Positions 45,222-53,787 of a stretch of DNA of 64,000 nt are shown piece by piece. The notes under the pieces were generated by a model. It worked only from the letters and a program-made list of their open reading frames with translations. It ran no database searches and was not told the origin of the DNA. Source of the stretch: Bacteroidaceae bacterium. Lineage in GTDB: Bacteria; Bacteroidota; Bacteroidia; Bacteroidales; Bacteroidaceae. Position 1 is the first letter of the stretch; each line of letters begins with the position of its first letter. The translations under genes and the position numbers were made by a program. Where the stretch lies: NCBI GenBank assembly GCA_900771425.1, contig CAAGNV010000081.1, positions 1 to 64,000 on the forward strand. The letters are read 5' to 3'.

Positions 45222-45914
45222 TTATTCATCCCAGTTACCAGCGAGCTTGTTCTGAGGGTCTTCGAGGTCACCGATGCGGAGTCCGTACCAGTTGCCCTGA
45301 GTATGGTCGGCATTGTCTTCGAAGAGGTCAGCACGGTTCTTACCACGCTTCTTTTCGTTAGACTTCCATCCCTTTACCTTCTTTGCGTTCAAGCCATCGA
45401 GGTAGTCATCAGCACTTGCACGGATTTCGAGTACCTTGTCAAACTCATTTGACTTAGTGTTGAATGCTTCATGCTTGCGGAGCTGGATGAGTGCGCCTTC
45501 TTTTCCTACAGGAACGAAGCGGAGTGAGTCAGGACAAGCAATGCCAAGAGCTTCAGCAGCTGACTCCCATACTGTATCACGACGTATGATTCCGAGCTTT
45601 ACAGCTTCCTGTTCTGTCATGCCTGCTTCGAGCTGGTCGTCAGTAAGGTCACCGTCCTTGATGATTTTGTTGATTGAAGAATCATTTTCTACCCAGTAGA
45701 TAAGTGAGTCGATAGTACCGCAGAAGTCACCTTGGTGTGACATACGGAATTTCTCTTCTGCATCACGAATCTGCATCAGGCGTGCAATGACAAGTTGTTC
45801 TCTCTCTTTTCTCTGCTGATCGAATGATATGTCAGCATAGATGCTCATAAAACATGCTCCGGCAAGACCGAGCACGCACAACACGAGCAGGACGTTAAAG
45901 ATTGTTTTCTTCAT
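45222..45914 (-). CDS. Membrane-anchored protein of unknown function
   Basis: A 230-residue protein with one N-terminal membrane helix (about 5-27) followed by a helical, charged region (QQRKEREQLVIARLMQIRD) and a domain I do not recognise. The layout, helix then alpha-helical stalk then globular part with YLDGLNAKK, faintly resembles pilin-like or periplasmic anchor proteins, but I see no prepilin site. It has its own promoter and terminator, so it is a single-gene unit, and it is probably conserved in the lineage. Confidence 0.75.
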   Translation of the reverse strand: MKKTIFNVLLVLCVLGLAGACFMSIYADISFDQQRKEREQLVIARLMQIRDAEEKFRMSHQGDFCGTIDSLIYWVENDSSINKIIKDGDLTDDQLEAGMTEQEAVKLGIIRRDTVWESAAEALGIACPDSLRFVPVGKEGALIQLRKHEAFNTKSNEFDKVLEIRASADDYLDGLNAKKVKGWKSNEKKRGKNRADLFEDNADHTQGNWYGLRIGDLEDPQNKLAGNWDE

Positions 45915-45919
45915 AAGTT

Positions 45920-45950
45920 ATTGTAGTATTAATTTTTTTTCGTACATTTG
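45920..45950 (+). promoter_or_regulatory. Promoter of the helicase gene
   Basis: ATTG at 45920-45923, a 19-nt spacer and TACATTTG at 45943-45950. Confidence 0.68.
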
Positions 45951-45955
45951 TGGCA

Positions 45956-45963
45956 CAAAATTA
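45956..45963 (-). promoter_or_regulatory. -7 box for the membrane-anchored unknown
   Basis: The minus strand reads TAATTTTG, matching TAnnTTTG. It lies only 5 bp from the divergent helicase promoter, so the two probably interfere. Confidence 0.55.
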
Positions 45964-46015
45964 AGCAATTTATGTGAAACAAAGGTTATGATTGACCGAT
46001 TTTTTTCATAAAAAC

Positions 46016-47491
46016 ATGATAATTGACTATTTTAAGACGCTAATTGCACAAAATTTCGCATTTCAACCTACACTTGAGCAGGCAAATGCCATCGATGCGC
46101 TTGCACGGTTTGTGATGTACGACTCGTGCGACACATACGGTCAAGGCAGCCCTGTTTTCCTGCTCAGGGGGTATGCCGGTACTGGCAAGACATCGCTTGT
46201 AGGGGCATTGGTAAAGACGATGCAGCAGTTGGAGAGGCACTGTGTATTGCTTGCTCCGACGGGTCGTGCAGCAAAGGTGTTCTCGCTATATGCAGGTCAT
46301 CCGGCCTACACCATTCATAAGCGAATCTATCGGCAGAAGTCGATGGAGTTGGACTCGCCCTTTTCGCTCGACTTCAACAGCATGAAGCATACGTTGTTCA
46401 TAGTAGATGAAGCCTCGATGATCAGTTCTGACAACAGTATGTTTTCGAGTCGAAGCCTGCTCGACGACCTTGTTGAGTTTGTCTATTCGGGCGAAGGCTG
46501 CCGACTGATACTGCTGGGCGACACCGCACAGTTGCCTCCTGTAGGCGAATTTGAAAGCCCTGCACTTCAGCCTGCGATGCTCTCGTCGCTTGGTCTTGAC
46601 GTGACTTGCAAGACTCTGACGCAAGTAGTGCGCCAGCAGAGCGACTCGGGGATTCTGGACAATGCGACGCACATACGCGAGATGATTGCTGACGAAGATG
46701 TCTATAGCATTCCTGACATTGACTTCGCCGACGATGTCGTGAATGTTCCAGGAAACGAACTGATTGAACAACTCATGCAGTGTTATCACGACTACGGAAC
46801 TGACGACACCATCGTCGTGACACGTTCTAACAAGCGAGCCAACGTATATAATAACGGTATTCGTACGCAGATACTCGACCGCGAATCCGAACTGTCGTCG
46901 GGCGACCTCATAATGATAGCCAAGAACAACTACTATTGGCTGAAGGGTAATGCTCAGACAAACCTACAAGACGATGCAGTGCAACCTGACGACACGGACG
47001 GACTGCCGTCGCAATCCGTTTCCTTCCTTGCCAACGGAGATATTGCCCAAGTCATCAGAGTGAGAAACGAACGTTCGTTCTACGGATTTAGGTTTGCCGA
47101 TGTAGAACTGCGTCTGCCCGACTATGGCGACTTGGAAATTGAGGCTGTGGTACTGCTCGACACCCTGCACAGCGAAGCACCTGCCCTGACTCGCGAGCAG
47201 AACGAACATTTGTTTAATCAGGTCATGGAAGACTACATGGACATTCCTTACAAGCGCGACCGACTGAAGAAAATCAAGGAAGACCCATATTATAATGCCT
47301 TGCAGATAAAGTATGCCTATGCCGTCACTTGCCACAAAGCGCAGGGAGGACAGTGGTCACAGGTGTTCATCGACCAAGGATACATAAGCGATGAAATGCT
47401 TGGCATCGACTATTACCGTTGGCTCTATACAGCATTCACGCGTGCAACTGATAAGGTATATTTGGTCAATTGGAAAAAGTCGGACGATTGA
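46016..47491 (+). CDS. RecD-like superfamily 1 DNA helicase
   Basis: A 491-residue ATP-dependent helicase related to the RecD2/Pif1 group. Visible motifs: Walker A GYAGTGKTS (52-60), Walker B LFIVDEASMI, motif III LLGDTAQLPPVG, then a C-terminal UvrD-like half with YAVTCHKAQGGQWSQVFID and YTAFTRATDKVYLV. It lacks the long N-terminal part of full RecD2. Likely role in DNA repair or replication. The ATG at 46016 is used rather than the TTG at 45992. Confidence 0.9.
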   Translation: MIIDYFKTLIAQNFAFQPTLEQANAIDALARFVMYDSCDTYGQGSPVFLLRGYAGTGKTSLVGALVKTMQQLERHCVLLAPTGRAAKVFSLYAGHPAYTIHKRIYRQKSMELDSPFSLDFNSMKHTLFIVDEASMISSDNSMFSSRSLLDDLVEFVYSGEGCRLILLGDTAQLPPVGEFESPALQPAMLSSLGLDVTCKTLTQVVRQQSDSGILDNATHIREMIADEDVYSIPDIDFADDVVNVPGNELIEQLMQCYHDYGTDDTIVVTRSNKRANVYNNGIRTQILDRESELSSGDLIMIAKNNYYWLKGNAQTNLQDDAVQPDDTDGLPSQSVSFLANGDIAQVIRVRNERSFYGFRFADVELRLPDYGDLEIEAVVLLDTLHSEAPALTREQNEHLFNQVMEDYMDIPYKRDRLKKIKEDPYYNALQIKYAYAVTCHKAQGGQWSQVFIDQGYISDEMLGIDYYRWLYTAFTRATDKVYLVNWKKSDD

Positions 47492-47512
47492 CTTAAAAAG
47501 AAGAAGAGCTTC

Positions 47513-47652
47513 TTCGATGCCGAAGGTACGCTCCTTCGGGGTCGAAGATACTCTTCTTCGGGGTCAAAAAGCCTCTCCTTCGGGGTCAAAAAGCCTCTCC
47601 TTCGGAGCAAAAAAGCCTCTCCTTCGGAGCAAAAAAGCCTCTCCTTATTTTC
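47513..47652. repeat. 22-bp tandem array (class B), six units
   Basis: TTC steps at 47513, 47535, 47557, 47579, 47601, 47623 and a partial at 47645, all 22 bp apart. Units three and four are identical, and so are five and six (TTCGGAGCAAAAAAGCC then TCTCC), showing recent duplication. It lies between the ends of two convergent genes. Confidence 0.92.
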
Positions 47653-47669
47653 TGTATATATTTAAGACA

Positions 47670-50600
47670 TTATTCCTCTATCTTCTTCACCCGTCCTTCG
47701 AAACCAATCGGACGGATAGTCTTGCGTGCTTCTTTCAGTCGTGAGATAGCATCAGCAATCATGTCTTTAGTGCCCGACCCGTCATTCACATACTGATAAA
47801 CCTGGTCAGCGTACTTTACGGCATCGACCACTTCAGGCGTCGTGTTGCGCAAGGTTCTGCTGTCCATCAGCAACGGATAGAGTTCGTCGAGGTCTTCAGG
47901 TTCTGCAAGGTTACCAGGTCGCATAGAGTTGAGTTCGGCATTCAACTTGGCTGTCATTGCATTGACGTCCACTTGTGTTGCCTTCTTATTGCGGATTAGC
48001 ACTTCCGCCTTGTGCATTTCTTCGACCATTCGCGCAAAGCCATGTGGTGCCCAAGGGGAGTACGACGGCACTTTCACATCCATTGCATTCCACGCCTCCT
48101 GGCTGTCTTCACGCTCGTGCGCAGTGGCAATTGTCTGGTTCAGTTGCGTGAAATCGGTCTTTCCCTTTCTGACCTGATGCTTCGTATCTGCTTCGACATT
48201 CAGGCGAAGATAGTGAGTCGTGTGTTCGGTTGCATAATAGTCAGGTACAAAACGTGTGTCGTCGAGTTGAAGCGTATATAGGTTTCCATCATGACCTCCG
48301 GCTGTTGTTGGGGCATTCGCCTGTATTTCGCTTAGGTTACTGCTAAGGTTGAAATCAGCATGTTGCCAATCTTTTACGTCTGGAGTCGTCATAACCAACG
48401 GACCGTACATGAGTGTGCCAAGCCACTGTGGAGTGAACTCGGCATGGTTGTCTTCCTCAGTTGCGGCAATCGACATCTTGTCAGGTCCGAAGTTTATATG
48501 TTTCGTAAACGGCATGACTACTTCAACCACGTCGTCAAGACTCCATTCGCGCATAGGAATTTCGACATACGAACATGGCTGATACTCCTTGCTGATTGAC
48601 TTTCCGTTCAGTCGGACATCATACCCTTCTGTTGCCCAATACGGCACTCTCAACTTCATGGCAAAGGCTCCGACAGGGCGTCCGCTGTTTGCCTTGACCG
48701 TAATGGTTGACTTCTCCGCAGGCCAAAGACATTCCTGACAGATGACAGCGTGCTTTTCTTCCCATGTTGCTTCCGACGGAATATAAAGGGCTACGTATAT
48801 GGTATTGTCCGTTACAAAATACGATGCTTCCTGATACTTTACATGGTTTTCAGCGCCCGTACCGCCGCAGCACGACGACTGAGGAGTCTCATTTCCGAAA
48901 GGCTTTACGGCATTCATGCCCACTGCATATTGGTAAGTCGTAGAGTAGTGAGTAGGATTGACCGAGCCTACTATCTGATTATAAAGCACACGCTCGTAGT
49001 AATCCATGTACTCGGCATTGTCAGGGTCAAAGCAGTTAAGGTCTTTGGTCAACTTTGCAAGGTTATAGGCACAACAGGTCTCGTTCATGTCGGGATTAGG
49101 TCGAGTGCCGCCATTCCTGCCCCACCCTTGCATCACGCTTGTGGTCATCGAAATCATCTGAGCATAAGGCTGCCGGAACATTTCGCCGTTACCAACACCG
49201 CCCATTGCGTATGTGTAGCGCCCCTGAACCATATTCCAGAAGTTCTGCGCAAGGTTGTAATAGTAAGGATTGCCGTTGTTGACATACGAGCGCAGTGCAC
49301 CAGTTATCATCGGGATGTGCTGATTTGCATGGCGTGTACGTATATTGTCAATGTTCTTGGCCACAGGATCGAAGAATGCAGGCGAGTCAAAATAGTTCGC
49401 TGCCTCAGCCAAGTGAACCTTTTCTTCAGCATCATCAGCCAGGACAGCCAGTCGTGAGAGCGATTCTGCCATGCCGCCAACCTCTCCGGCAATATACATG
49501 TTCCACATTTCGTAGCGGTTGCCTGGTCGTGACTGACGTTCCTTTTGATTACCTTCTGCATTGACAAAAGTGCGATAATGCAGGCGGTTCCATACCCACA
49601 GCCCCATCTCCTTGGCTATGAGCAAGGCCTTGTCGGCAATCTGTACGGTCGTGAGATGTCCGTCGGGCAGAGAAATCTGCTCTTCAGTACTTTTAGTTCG
49701 CCGATTTTCTTCTGTGAGAACGTTGGCAATGTCGATAAGTCCGGCCAACTGCTTGTGTATGCTGTAATACGGTGCCCATACCCATTGGTCGTTGTTGTAC
49801 GGACGGTAGCACTCTATGAGCACTGGGTGTTGTGCCGGAATGGCATTGAGATAACCGTAACCATACTTCGTATAATCCTTTTTATATTGGTCGAAAGCCT
49901 CCCATGTGCCTTTCAAGTCGTTGATTTCGTCTTCGGGTGCGAGGTCACGTGCCTCAAAGTACCGACCGAGCGAATCGCTCCAAACGTGGGTACGTTCCTG
50001 ACATTCGCGCAGTTGGTTGACCATGATTTCGATACGTTGCAGCAACTCGCGCTTCTGACTTACCTCACTTGCAGAGGCAAACGCAAAGGCAAGAGCCGAC
50101 ATGTAATGGCCAGATCCATGGCCCTTGAGTTTAGTCGTAGGGCTGTCCCAACCGTCAGCAACAGGATAACCGTCGGTCGGTAGGCCGTACGTGTCACGAT
50201 AATTGTAAAGTTGCTGACGTACGTCCCAACGGAGTATTTCGTTGATATCGAGGTCACGATTAGATGTGAGGCGGTTATCGCCCGTAATCTTTACGGCCGA
50301 CAGAGGCAAGGTCTTGGCCTTTGATGTGCTCGACGGCGCCGTCCATTGCTTGTCCGTAACCGAAATGGTGGCAATGATTGGGTAACCGTCAGCAGTAGTG
50401 TTGTCACCGACAATCACGCCATCGACTGCATATTTGCTGCCGACAGGGTGTTTCGATACGTCGGTTGCGTTACGTTCGTCCTGCACAGAAGCATTGTTCC
50501 AACGTACCTGGCGCCACTCATGTGTGCCGTCGCTGTACGTTACCCATACTTGCCACGGCAGACGCGGCATCATGCCGACAGGGACTTCTACGTAAACAGG

Positions 50601-50732
50601 AGCGACTTTTGATATAAAACGTGGTTTCTGCACATTGCTGCCAGCAGAAAACGAAACCACTGCCTTTGCCTGCATCTGTGGATAAGACGCAAGCAAGGCA
50701 GTGATGGCTAGCACTACTAAATGTCTATTCAT
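47670..50732 (-). CDS. GH127/GH146-type beta-L-arabinofuranosidase, exported
   Basis: A secreted glycoside hydrolase of 1020 residues, with signal peptide ending MQAKA. Residues about 25-130 look like a bacterial Ig-like domain (QVWVTYSDGTHEWRQVRW). The (alpha/alpha)6 catalytic part (about 160-820) carries the unusual zinc/thiolate site of the family: Glu551 and Cys553 in DMNETCCAYN, and the Cys621-Cys622 pair in SSCCGGTGAE. By analogy with HypBA1, Cys621 is the nucleophile. The tail (about 860-1020) is helical and unassigned. It should remove beta-L-arabinofuranose from pectin or glycoprotein glycans. Confidence 0.88.
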   Translation of the reverse strand: MNRHLVVLAITALLASYPQMQAKAVVSFSAGSNVQKPRFISKVAPVYVEVPVGMMPRLPWQVWVTYSDGTHEWRQVRWNNASVQDERNATDVSKHPVGSKYAVDGVIVGDNTTADGYPIIATISVTDKQWTAPSSTSKAKTLPLSAVKITGDNRLTSNRDLDINEILRWDVRQQLYNYRDTYGLPTDGYPVADGWDSPTTKLKGHGSGHYMSALAFAFASASEVSQKRELLQRIEIMVNQLRECQERTHVWSDSLGRYFEARDLAPEDEINDLKGTWEAFDQYKKDYTKYGYGYLNAIPAQHPVLIECYRPYNNDQWVWAPYYSIHKQLAGLIDIANVLTEENRRTKSTEEQISLPDGHLTTVQIADKALLIAKEMGLWVWNRLHYRTFVNAEGNQKERQSRPGNRYEMWNMYIAGEVGGMAESLSRLAVLADDAEEKVHLAEAANYFDSPAFFDPVAKNIDNIRTRHANQHIPMITGALRSYVNNGNPYYYNLAQNFWNMVQGRYTYAMGGVGNGEMFRQPYAQMISMTTSVMQGWGRNGGTRPNPDMNETCCAYNLAKLTKDLNCFDPDNAEYMDYYERVLYNQIVGSVNPTHYSTTYQYAVGMNAVKPFGNETPQSSCCGGTGAENHVKYQEASYFVTDNTIYVALYIPSEATWEEKHAVICQECLWPAEKSTITVKANSGRPVGAFAMKLRVPYWATEGYDVRLNGKSISKEYQPCSYVEIPMREWSLDDVVEVVMPFTKHINFGPDKMSIAATEEDNHAEFTPQWLGTLMYGPLVMTTPDVKDWQHADFNLSSNLSEIQANAPTTAGGHDGNLYTLQLDDTRFVPDYYATEHTTHYLRLNVEADTKHQVRKGKTDFTQLNQTIATAHEREDSQEAWNAMDVKVPSYSPWAPHGFARMVEEMHKAEVLIRNKKATQVDVNAMTAKLNAELNSMRPGNLAEPEDLDELYPLLMDSRTLRNTTPEVVDAVKYADQVYQYVNDGSGTKDMIADAISRLKEARKTIRPIGFEGRVKKIEE

Positions 50733-50749
50733 TTATGTATTTATGAGTT

Positions 50750-51052
50750 CTAATCTTCAATTGTCTCAATAAGAAAACTGACCGGACGGAATCCGTCGTT
50801 GCAACTTATCATGGCCGACTTTGGGTTTTTCATCCATCCATCGTAGAAGTTTCCCCCTCCGTTTGCCAGTTCTTCAACGAATGGCCGCATACTTTCCCAT
50901 GCACTATCACACAGACCTTCGGGGCACTTTCCATCAATAGAGATGTACACGTCGCCTTCGCAGATATCACATGTGTGCTCTATTGGATTCTCGTACTGCT
51001 GGATAAGGTCGCAGTAACAGGCTTTCCGTATTGCAGTTATTCGGCAGTTCAT
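50750..51052 (-). CDS. TIGR04076 family small protein
   Basis: A 100-residue Cys-containing protein with the TIGR04076 pattern: CRITAIRKACY at the start, GKCPEGLCDSAWESM in the middle and SCNDGFRPVSFLIE at the end. Function is unknown. Its start overlaps the nitroreductase stop by 4 nt (ATGA), and the GH127/146 gene begins 17 bp downstream, so the three form one operon. Confidence 0.8.
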   Translation of the reverse strand: MNCRITAIRKACYCDLIQQYENPIEHTCDICEGDVYISIDGKCPEGLCDSAWESMRPFVEELANGGGNFYDGWMKNPKSAMISCNDGFRPVSFLIETIED

Positions 51053-51645
51053 AACTCCTTGACGGTCTCTTCGAGTGTACGGTACTGGCTGTGACGGTCA
51101 GATGGTTTTGCATTGTCGGCAGGATAACCGAACGGCAACATCAGTACAGGACGTATGTTGGCAGGCAGATTAAACAGTTCTTTTGCCTTATCAACATCGA
51201 ACATACCAACGGCACATGTGCCAAGTCCGAGGTCTGTTGCTTCAAGCATCATGTGGGTGATGACGATCGAACAGTCAATATCGCCATAGTTACCATTCTC
51301 GCCACGCTGGCATGCACGTTCGTTGTCATAGCACACGAGGAATGCACTTGGAGCGCCATACATACAAGGAGAAACCTCGTTTGCTTTCTCCATAGCATCC
51401 TCGGAACGAAGCAAGTAAATCATCTGAGGTTGGCTGTTGACTGCAGTCGGAGCCACTTGTGCTGCACGTAGTATCTTGTCTATTTTCTCCTGCTCAACAG
51501 GCTTTTCGGAGAATTGGCGAACTGAATATCGGTCGGTTGCCAATGTAAGGAAGTCTTTGTTCATTGATTCTTTGTTTTCTTGTTTTTGTTCAGAGCAACC
51601 AAACAGTGCGGCTGCCATAATTGCAAGCAGAATGGTCTTCTTCAT
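51049..51645 (-). CDS. Nitroreductase-family lipoprotein
   Basis: FMN-dependent oxidoreductase fold: RYSVRQFSEKPV near the start, APTAVNSQPQM and the C-terminal MLPFGYPA. A lipobox (ALFGC, Cys17) precedes the domain, so it is anchored to a membrane outside the cytoplasm, which is unusual for this enzyme family. The Cys-containing loop around CYDNERACQRGE is typical of the short nitroreductases of anaerobes. It has its own strong promoter. Confidence 0.88.
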   Translation of the reverse strand: MKKTILLAIMAAALFGCSEQKQENKESMNKDFLTLATDRYSVRQFSEKPVEQEKIDKILRAAQVAPTAVNSQPQMIYLLRSEDAMEKANEVSPCMYGAPSAFLVCYDNERACQRGENGNYGDIDCSIVITHMMLEATDLGLGTCAVGMFDVDKAKELFNLPANIRPVLMLPFGYPADNAKPSDRHSQYRTLEETVKEL

Positions 51646-51703
51646 TTGGGTGTTGATTGTTTAAGTTAATAATGAATTTGATTGGGCTCAATTGTTCTGT
51701 CGG

Positions 51704-51734
51704 CAAAGATACGTCAAATTCTTATAATGACAAA
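51704..51734 (-). promoter_or_regulatory. Promoter of the nitroreductase operon
   Basis: The minus strand has TTTG (51734-51731), a 19-nt spacer and TATCTTTG (51711-51704), a full consensus match. Confidence 0.82.
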
Positions 51735-51757
51735 AACAAAAGCAAAGAAAATAAAAG

Positions 51758-51862
51758 TCAACCGCATGTTTTGGTCAAATCAAACGATTGAGATGAACAA
51801 AACATGCGGTTGCAAATGAAAACACATGCGGTCATAAATGAAAACACATGCGGTCTTGTTGG
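51758..51862. repeat. 22-bp tandem array (class A, minus orientation)
   Basis: ACATGCGG steps at 51802, 51824 and 51846, 22 bp apart, each followed by a T/A-rich part ending GAAAAC; a diverged copy precedes them. Read on the minus strand the units begin ACCGCATGT, like the other class A arrays. Confidence 0.85.
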
Positions 51863-51889
51863 CTGATGAATGAGGACGTGATCGTCAGG

Positions 51890-52318
51890 TCATACGTCAT
51901 CATCGTCTTCGTTATCATCAAAGTCAAAGTCGAAATCACCGAAGAAAGCTGGTTGGACAAAGTCGTCGAGGTCGCGGCGGTCCTTTTTCGTAGGGCGTCC
52001 CGTACCTCTCGCACGATTGACGAAACCACTTATGCGGTTCATCTCTAGCAGTTCGTACTGGTCAGGCGTAGTTACGTTTTCCAGTACTTCAGGTACCAAC
52101 TTTGCCCCAACACGGTTCTGGATTGCCTGTAATACGCGGAAGGAATAGGTCACTGGTGGTTTTCTTACCTGTATCACATCACCTACCTTTATCATCTTCG
52201 ACGGTTTAAGTTTGACTCCGTCTATCATCACGCGGCCGTTCTTGCACGCATCGATTGCGATGGAACGCGTCTTGAATATGCGTGCTGCCCAAAGCCATTT
52301 GTCAATTCTTGCCTCCAT
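51890..52318 (-). CDS. S4-domain RNA-binding protein (Hsp15-like)
   Basis: A 142-residue protein with an N-terminal S4 domain: MEARIDKWLWAARIFKTRS, then GRVMIDGVKLKPS. E. coli Hsp15 (HslR) with the same layout recovers stalled 50S subunits carrying nascent chains. The C-terminus ends in an Asp-rich tail. Last gene of the rplY-pth operon, 38 bp after pth. Confidence 0.9.
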   Translation of the reverse strand: MEARIDKWLWAARIFKTRSIAIDACKNGRVMIDGVKLKPSKMIKVGDVIQVRKPPVTYSFRVLQAIQNRVGAKLVPEVLENVTTPDQYELLEMNRISGFVNRARGTGRPTKKDRRDLDDFVQPAFFGDFDFDFDDNEDDDDV

Positions 52319-52356
52319 TACTGCCCTCCTTTAACTACTTACTACTTAATTACTGC

Positions 52357-52917
52357 CTACTTATTGTAGTGATTCATTGCGAACTGAATGCCTGAGAGAC
52401 AGAATGCCTTGATGGCCTCGACTGCCAGACCGACCTTTTCGTTCAGTACGTCAGCATCTTCGGGGTCAAACTGCCCAAGGACAAAGTCGCACTGACCGCC
52501 ACGTGGGAAGTCGTTGCCCACGCCAAAACGAAGGCGTGCGAACTGCTGCGAGCAAAGTACCGAGGCAATGTGCTTCAGACCGTTATGACCTCCGTCACTG
52601 CCCGATGGCTTCATGCGCAGTTTTCCTACAGGCAGTGCTATGTCGTCACAGATGATGAGCATATTCTCAGGTTCGATTTTCTCTTGGTTAAGCCAGTACC
52701 GAACTGCATTGCCGCTGAGGTTCATAAATGTAGAAGGCTTGAGCAAAACAACCTCTGCATTCTTTATGCGCCCCTTGCCTACAAATCCGTATCGTTTGTC
52801 TTCAAAAGAAATGTTGGATGCTTCGGCTAAAGCATCCAACACTCTGAATCCAATGTTGTGGCGGGTTCCGTCGTACTCAGTTCCGACATTGCCCAAGCCT
52901 ACAAGTAAGTATTTCAT
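52357..52917 (-). CDS. pth: Peptidyl-tRNA hydrolase
   Basis: Releases peptides from prematurely dropped peptidyl-tRNAs. It opens [23 protein letters not shown] with catalytic His20; [17 protein letters not shown] and GGHNGLKHI are family motifs. Length (186) is normal. It starts 9 bp after rplY ends, a common pairing. Confidence 0.97.
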   Translation of the reverse strand: MKYLLVGLGNVGTEYDGTRHNIGFRVLDALAEASNISFEDKRYGFVGKGRIKNAEVVLLKPSTFMNLSGNAVRYWLNQEKIEPENMLIICDDIALPVGKLRMKPSGSDGGHNGLKHIASVLCSQQFARLRFGVGNDFPRGGQCDFVLGQFDPEDADVLNEKVGLAVEAIKAFCLSGIQFAMNHYNK

Positions 52918-52926
52918 ATTGATAAA

Positions 52927-53526
52927 TTATTCAGCGCTTTCTTCAGTAGCAGCGTTACGTGAAGCACGAGTCATGCGTACGCTACATACGACAACCTCTT
53001 TTGGAGTAACGAGTTCGAGGTTCTCGAAGTTGATTTCGCTAACCTTGATTGACTTGCCAAGACCGAGTGAAGTAACGTCGATGTTGAGTGTATCAGGGAA
53101 GTTGCTGTAGAGAGACTTAACCTTGAGCTTGCGGACGCCTGCAGTAAGCTTACCACCGGCCTTAACACCTGCAGCCAAACCATTGAGCTTGACAGGAATT
53201 TCCATAACGATTGGCTTTTCGTCAGTAATCTGATAGAAGTCAACGTGGAGTGGACGGTCAGTAACGAAGTCTGTCTGGAGATCCTTGAGGATTGCCTTTA
53301 CTTCCTTACCTTCGAGGTTGAGGTTAACGATGTAAACGTTTGGTGTGTAAAGCAACTTAGCGAGTTCCTTCTGTGAAACTACGAATGACTGAGCTGTTGG
53401 CAGACCCTTTTCGTCCTTTTCTACACCATAGATTACACATGGAACCAAGTCCTTGCTACGAAGTTCTTTTGTGGCCTTCTTGCCTGTGGCAGTACGGAAC
53501 TGACCATTGAGTGCGATTTCTTTCAT
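52927..53526 (-). CDS. rplY: 50S ribosomal protein L25 (general stress protein Ctc type)
   Basis: Binds 5S rRNA. This is the long two-domain form (199 residues): an N-terminal L25 domain (LNGQFRTATGKKATKELR) and a C-terminal beta domain (EIPVKLNGLAAGVKAGG). The acidic/Ala tail (RNAATEESAE) is usual in Bacteroidetes. It heads the rplY-pth-S4 operon, with a leader of about 110 nt. Confidence 0.96.
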   Translation of the reverse strand: MKEIALNGQFRTATGKKATKELRSKDLVPCVIYGVEKDEKGLPTAQSFVVSQKELAKLLYTPNVYIVNLNLEGKEVKAILKDLQTDFVTDRPLHVDFYQITDEKPIVMEIPVKLNGLAAGVKAGGKLTAGVRKLKVKSLYSNFPDTLNIDVTSLGLGKSIKVSEINFENLELVTPKEVVVCSVRMTRASRNAATEESAE

Positions 53527-53580
53527 TGTTTGTTTTTGTTTTTTTGTGTTACTATAAATTAAGTTCTGTGCTTAATTCGC

Positions 53581-53624
53581 CATCACACTGAGTTGCGTTC
53601 TTTTCAGTGGCAACTGTACTGATG
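53581..53624 (-). promoter_or_regulatory. Hairpin in the rplY leader
   Basis: Nested complementary arms CATCA/TGATG (53581-53585 with 53620-53624) and GTTGC/GCAAC (53592-53596 with 53610-53614). It lies between the -7 box and the start codon, and could be an autoregulatory leader. Confidence 0.4.
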
Positions 53625-53642
53625 TGCTCATAAAAGCGGGTG

Positions 53643-53650
53643 CAAAGGTA
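53643..53650 (-). promoter_or_regulatory. -7 box for rplY
   Basis: The minus strand reads TACCTTTG. The leader to the ATG is about 110 nt. Confidence 0.62.
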
Positions 53651-53730
53651 CGAAATATAATTGATAATTGGCATTTGATAAGCAGAAAAAATGATAAAAA
53701 ACGTTAAGTTCACGCTTGTTATGCGTTGCT

Positions 53731-53765
53731 TTTGACTATAAACTGCTCTATTTTTACTACCTTTG
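53731..53765 (+). promoter_or_regulatory. Promoter of the RelA/SpoT homologue
   Basis: TACCTTTG at 53758-53765 with TTTG at 53731-53734. The 23-nt spacer is longer than the usual 19. Confidence 0.62.
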
Positions 53766-53787
53766 CACTCCAAACAATAAGACACAC

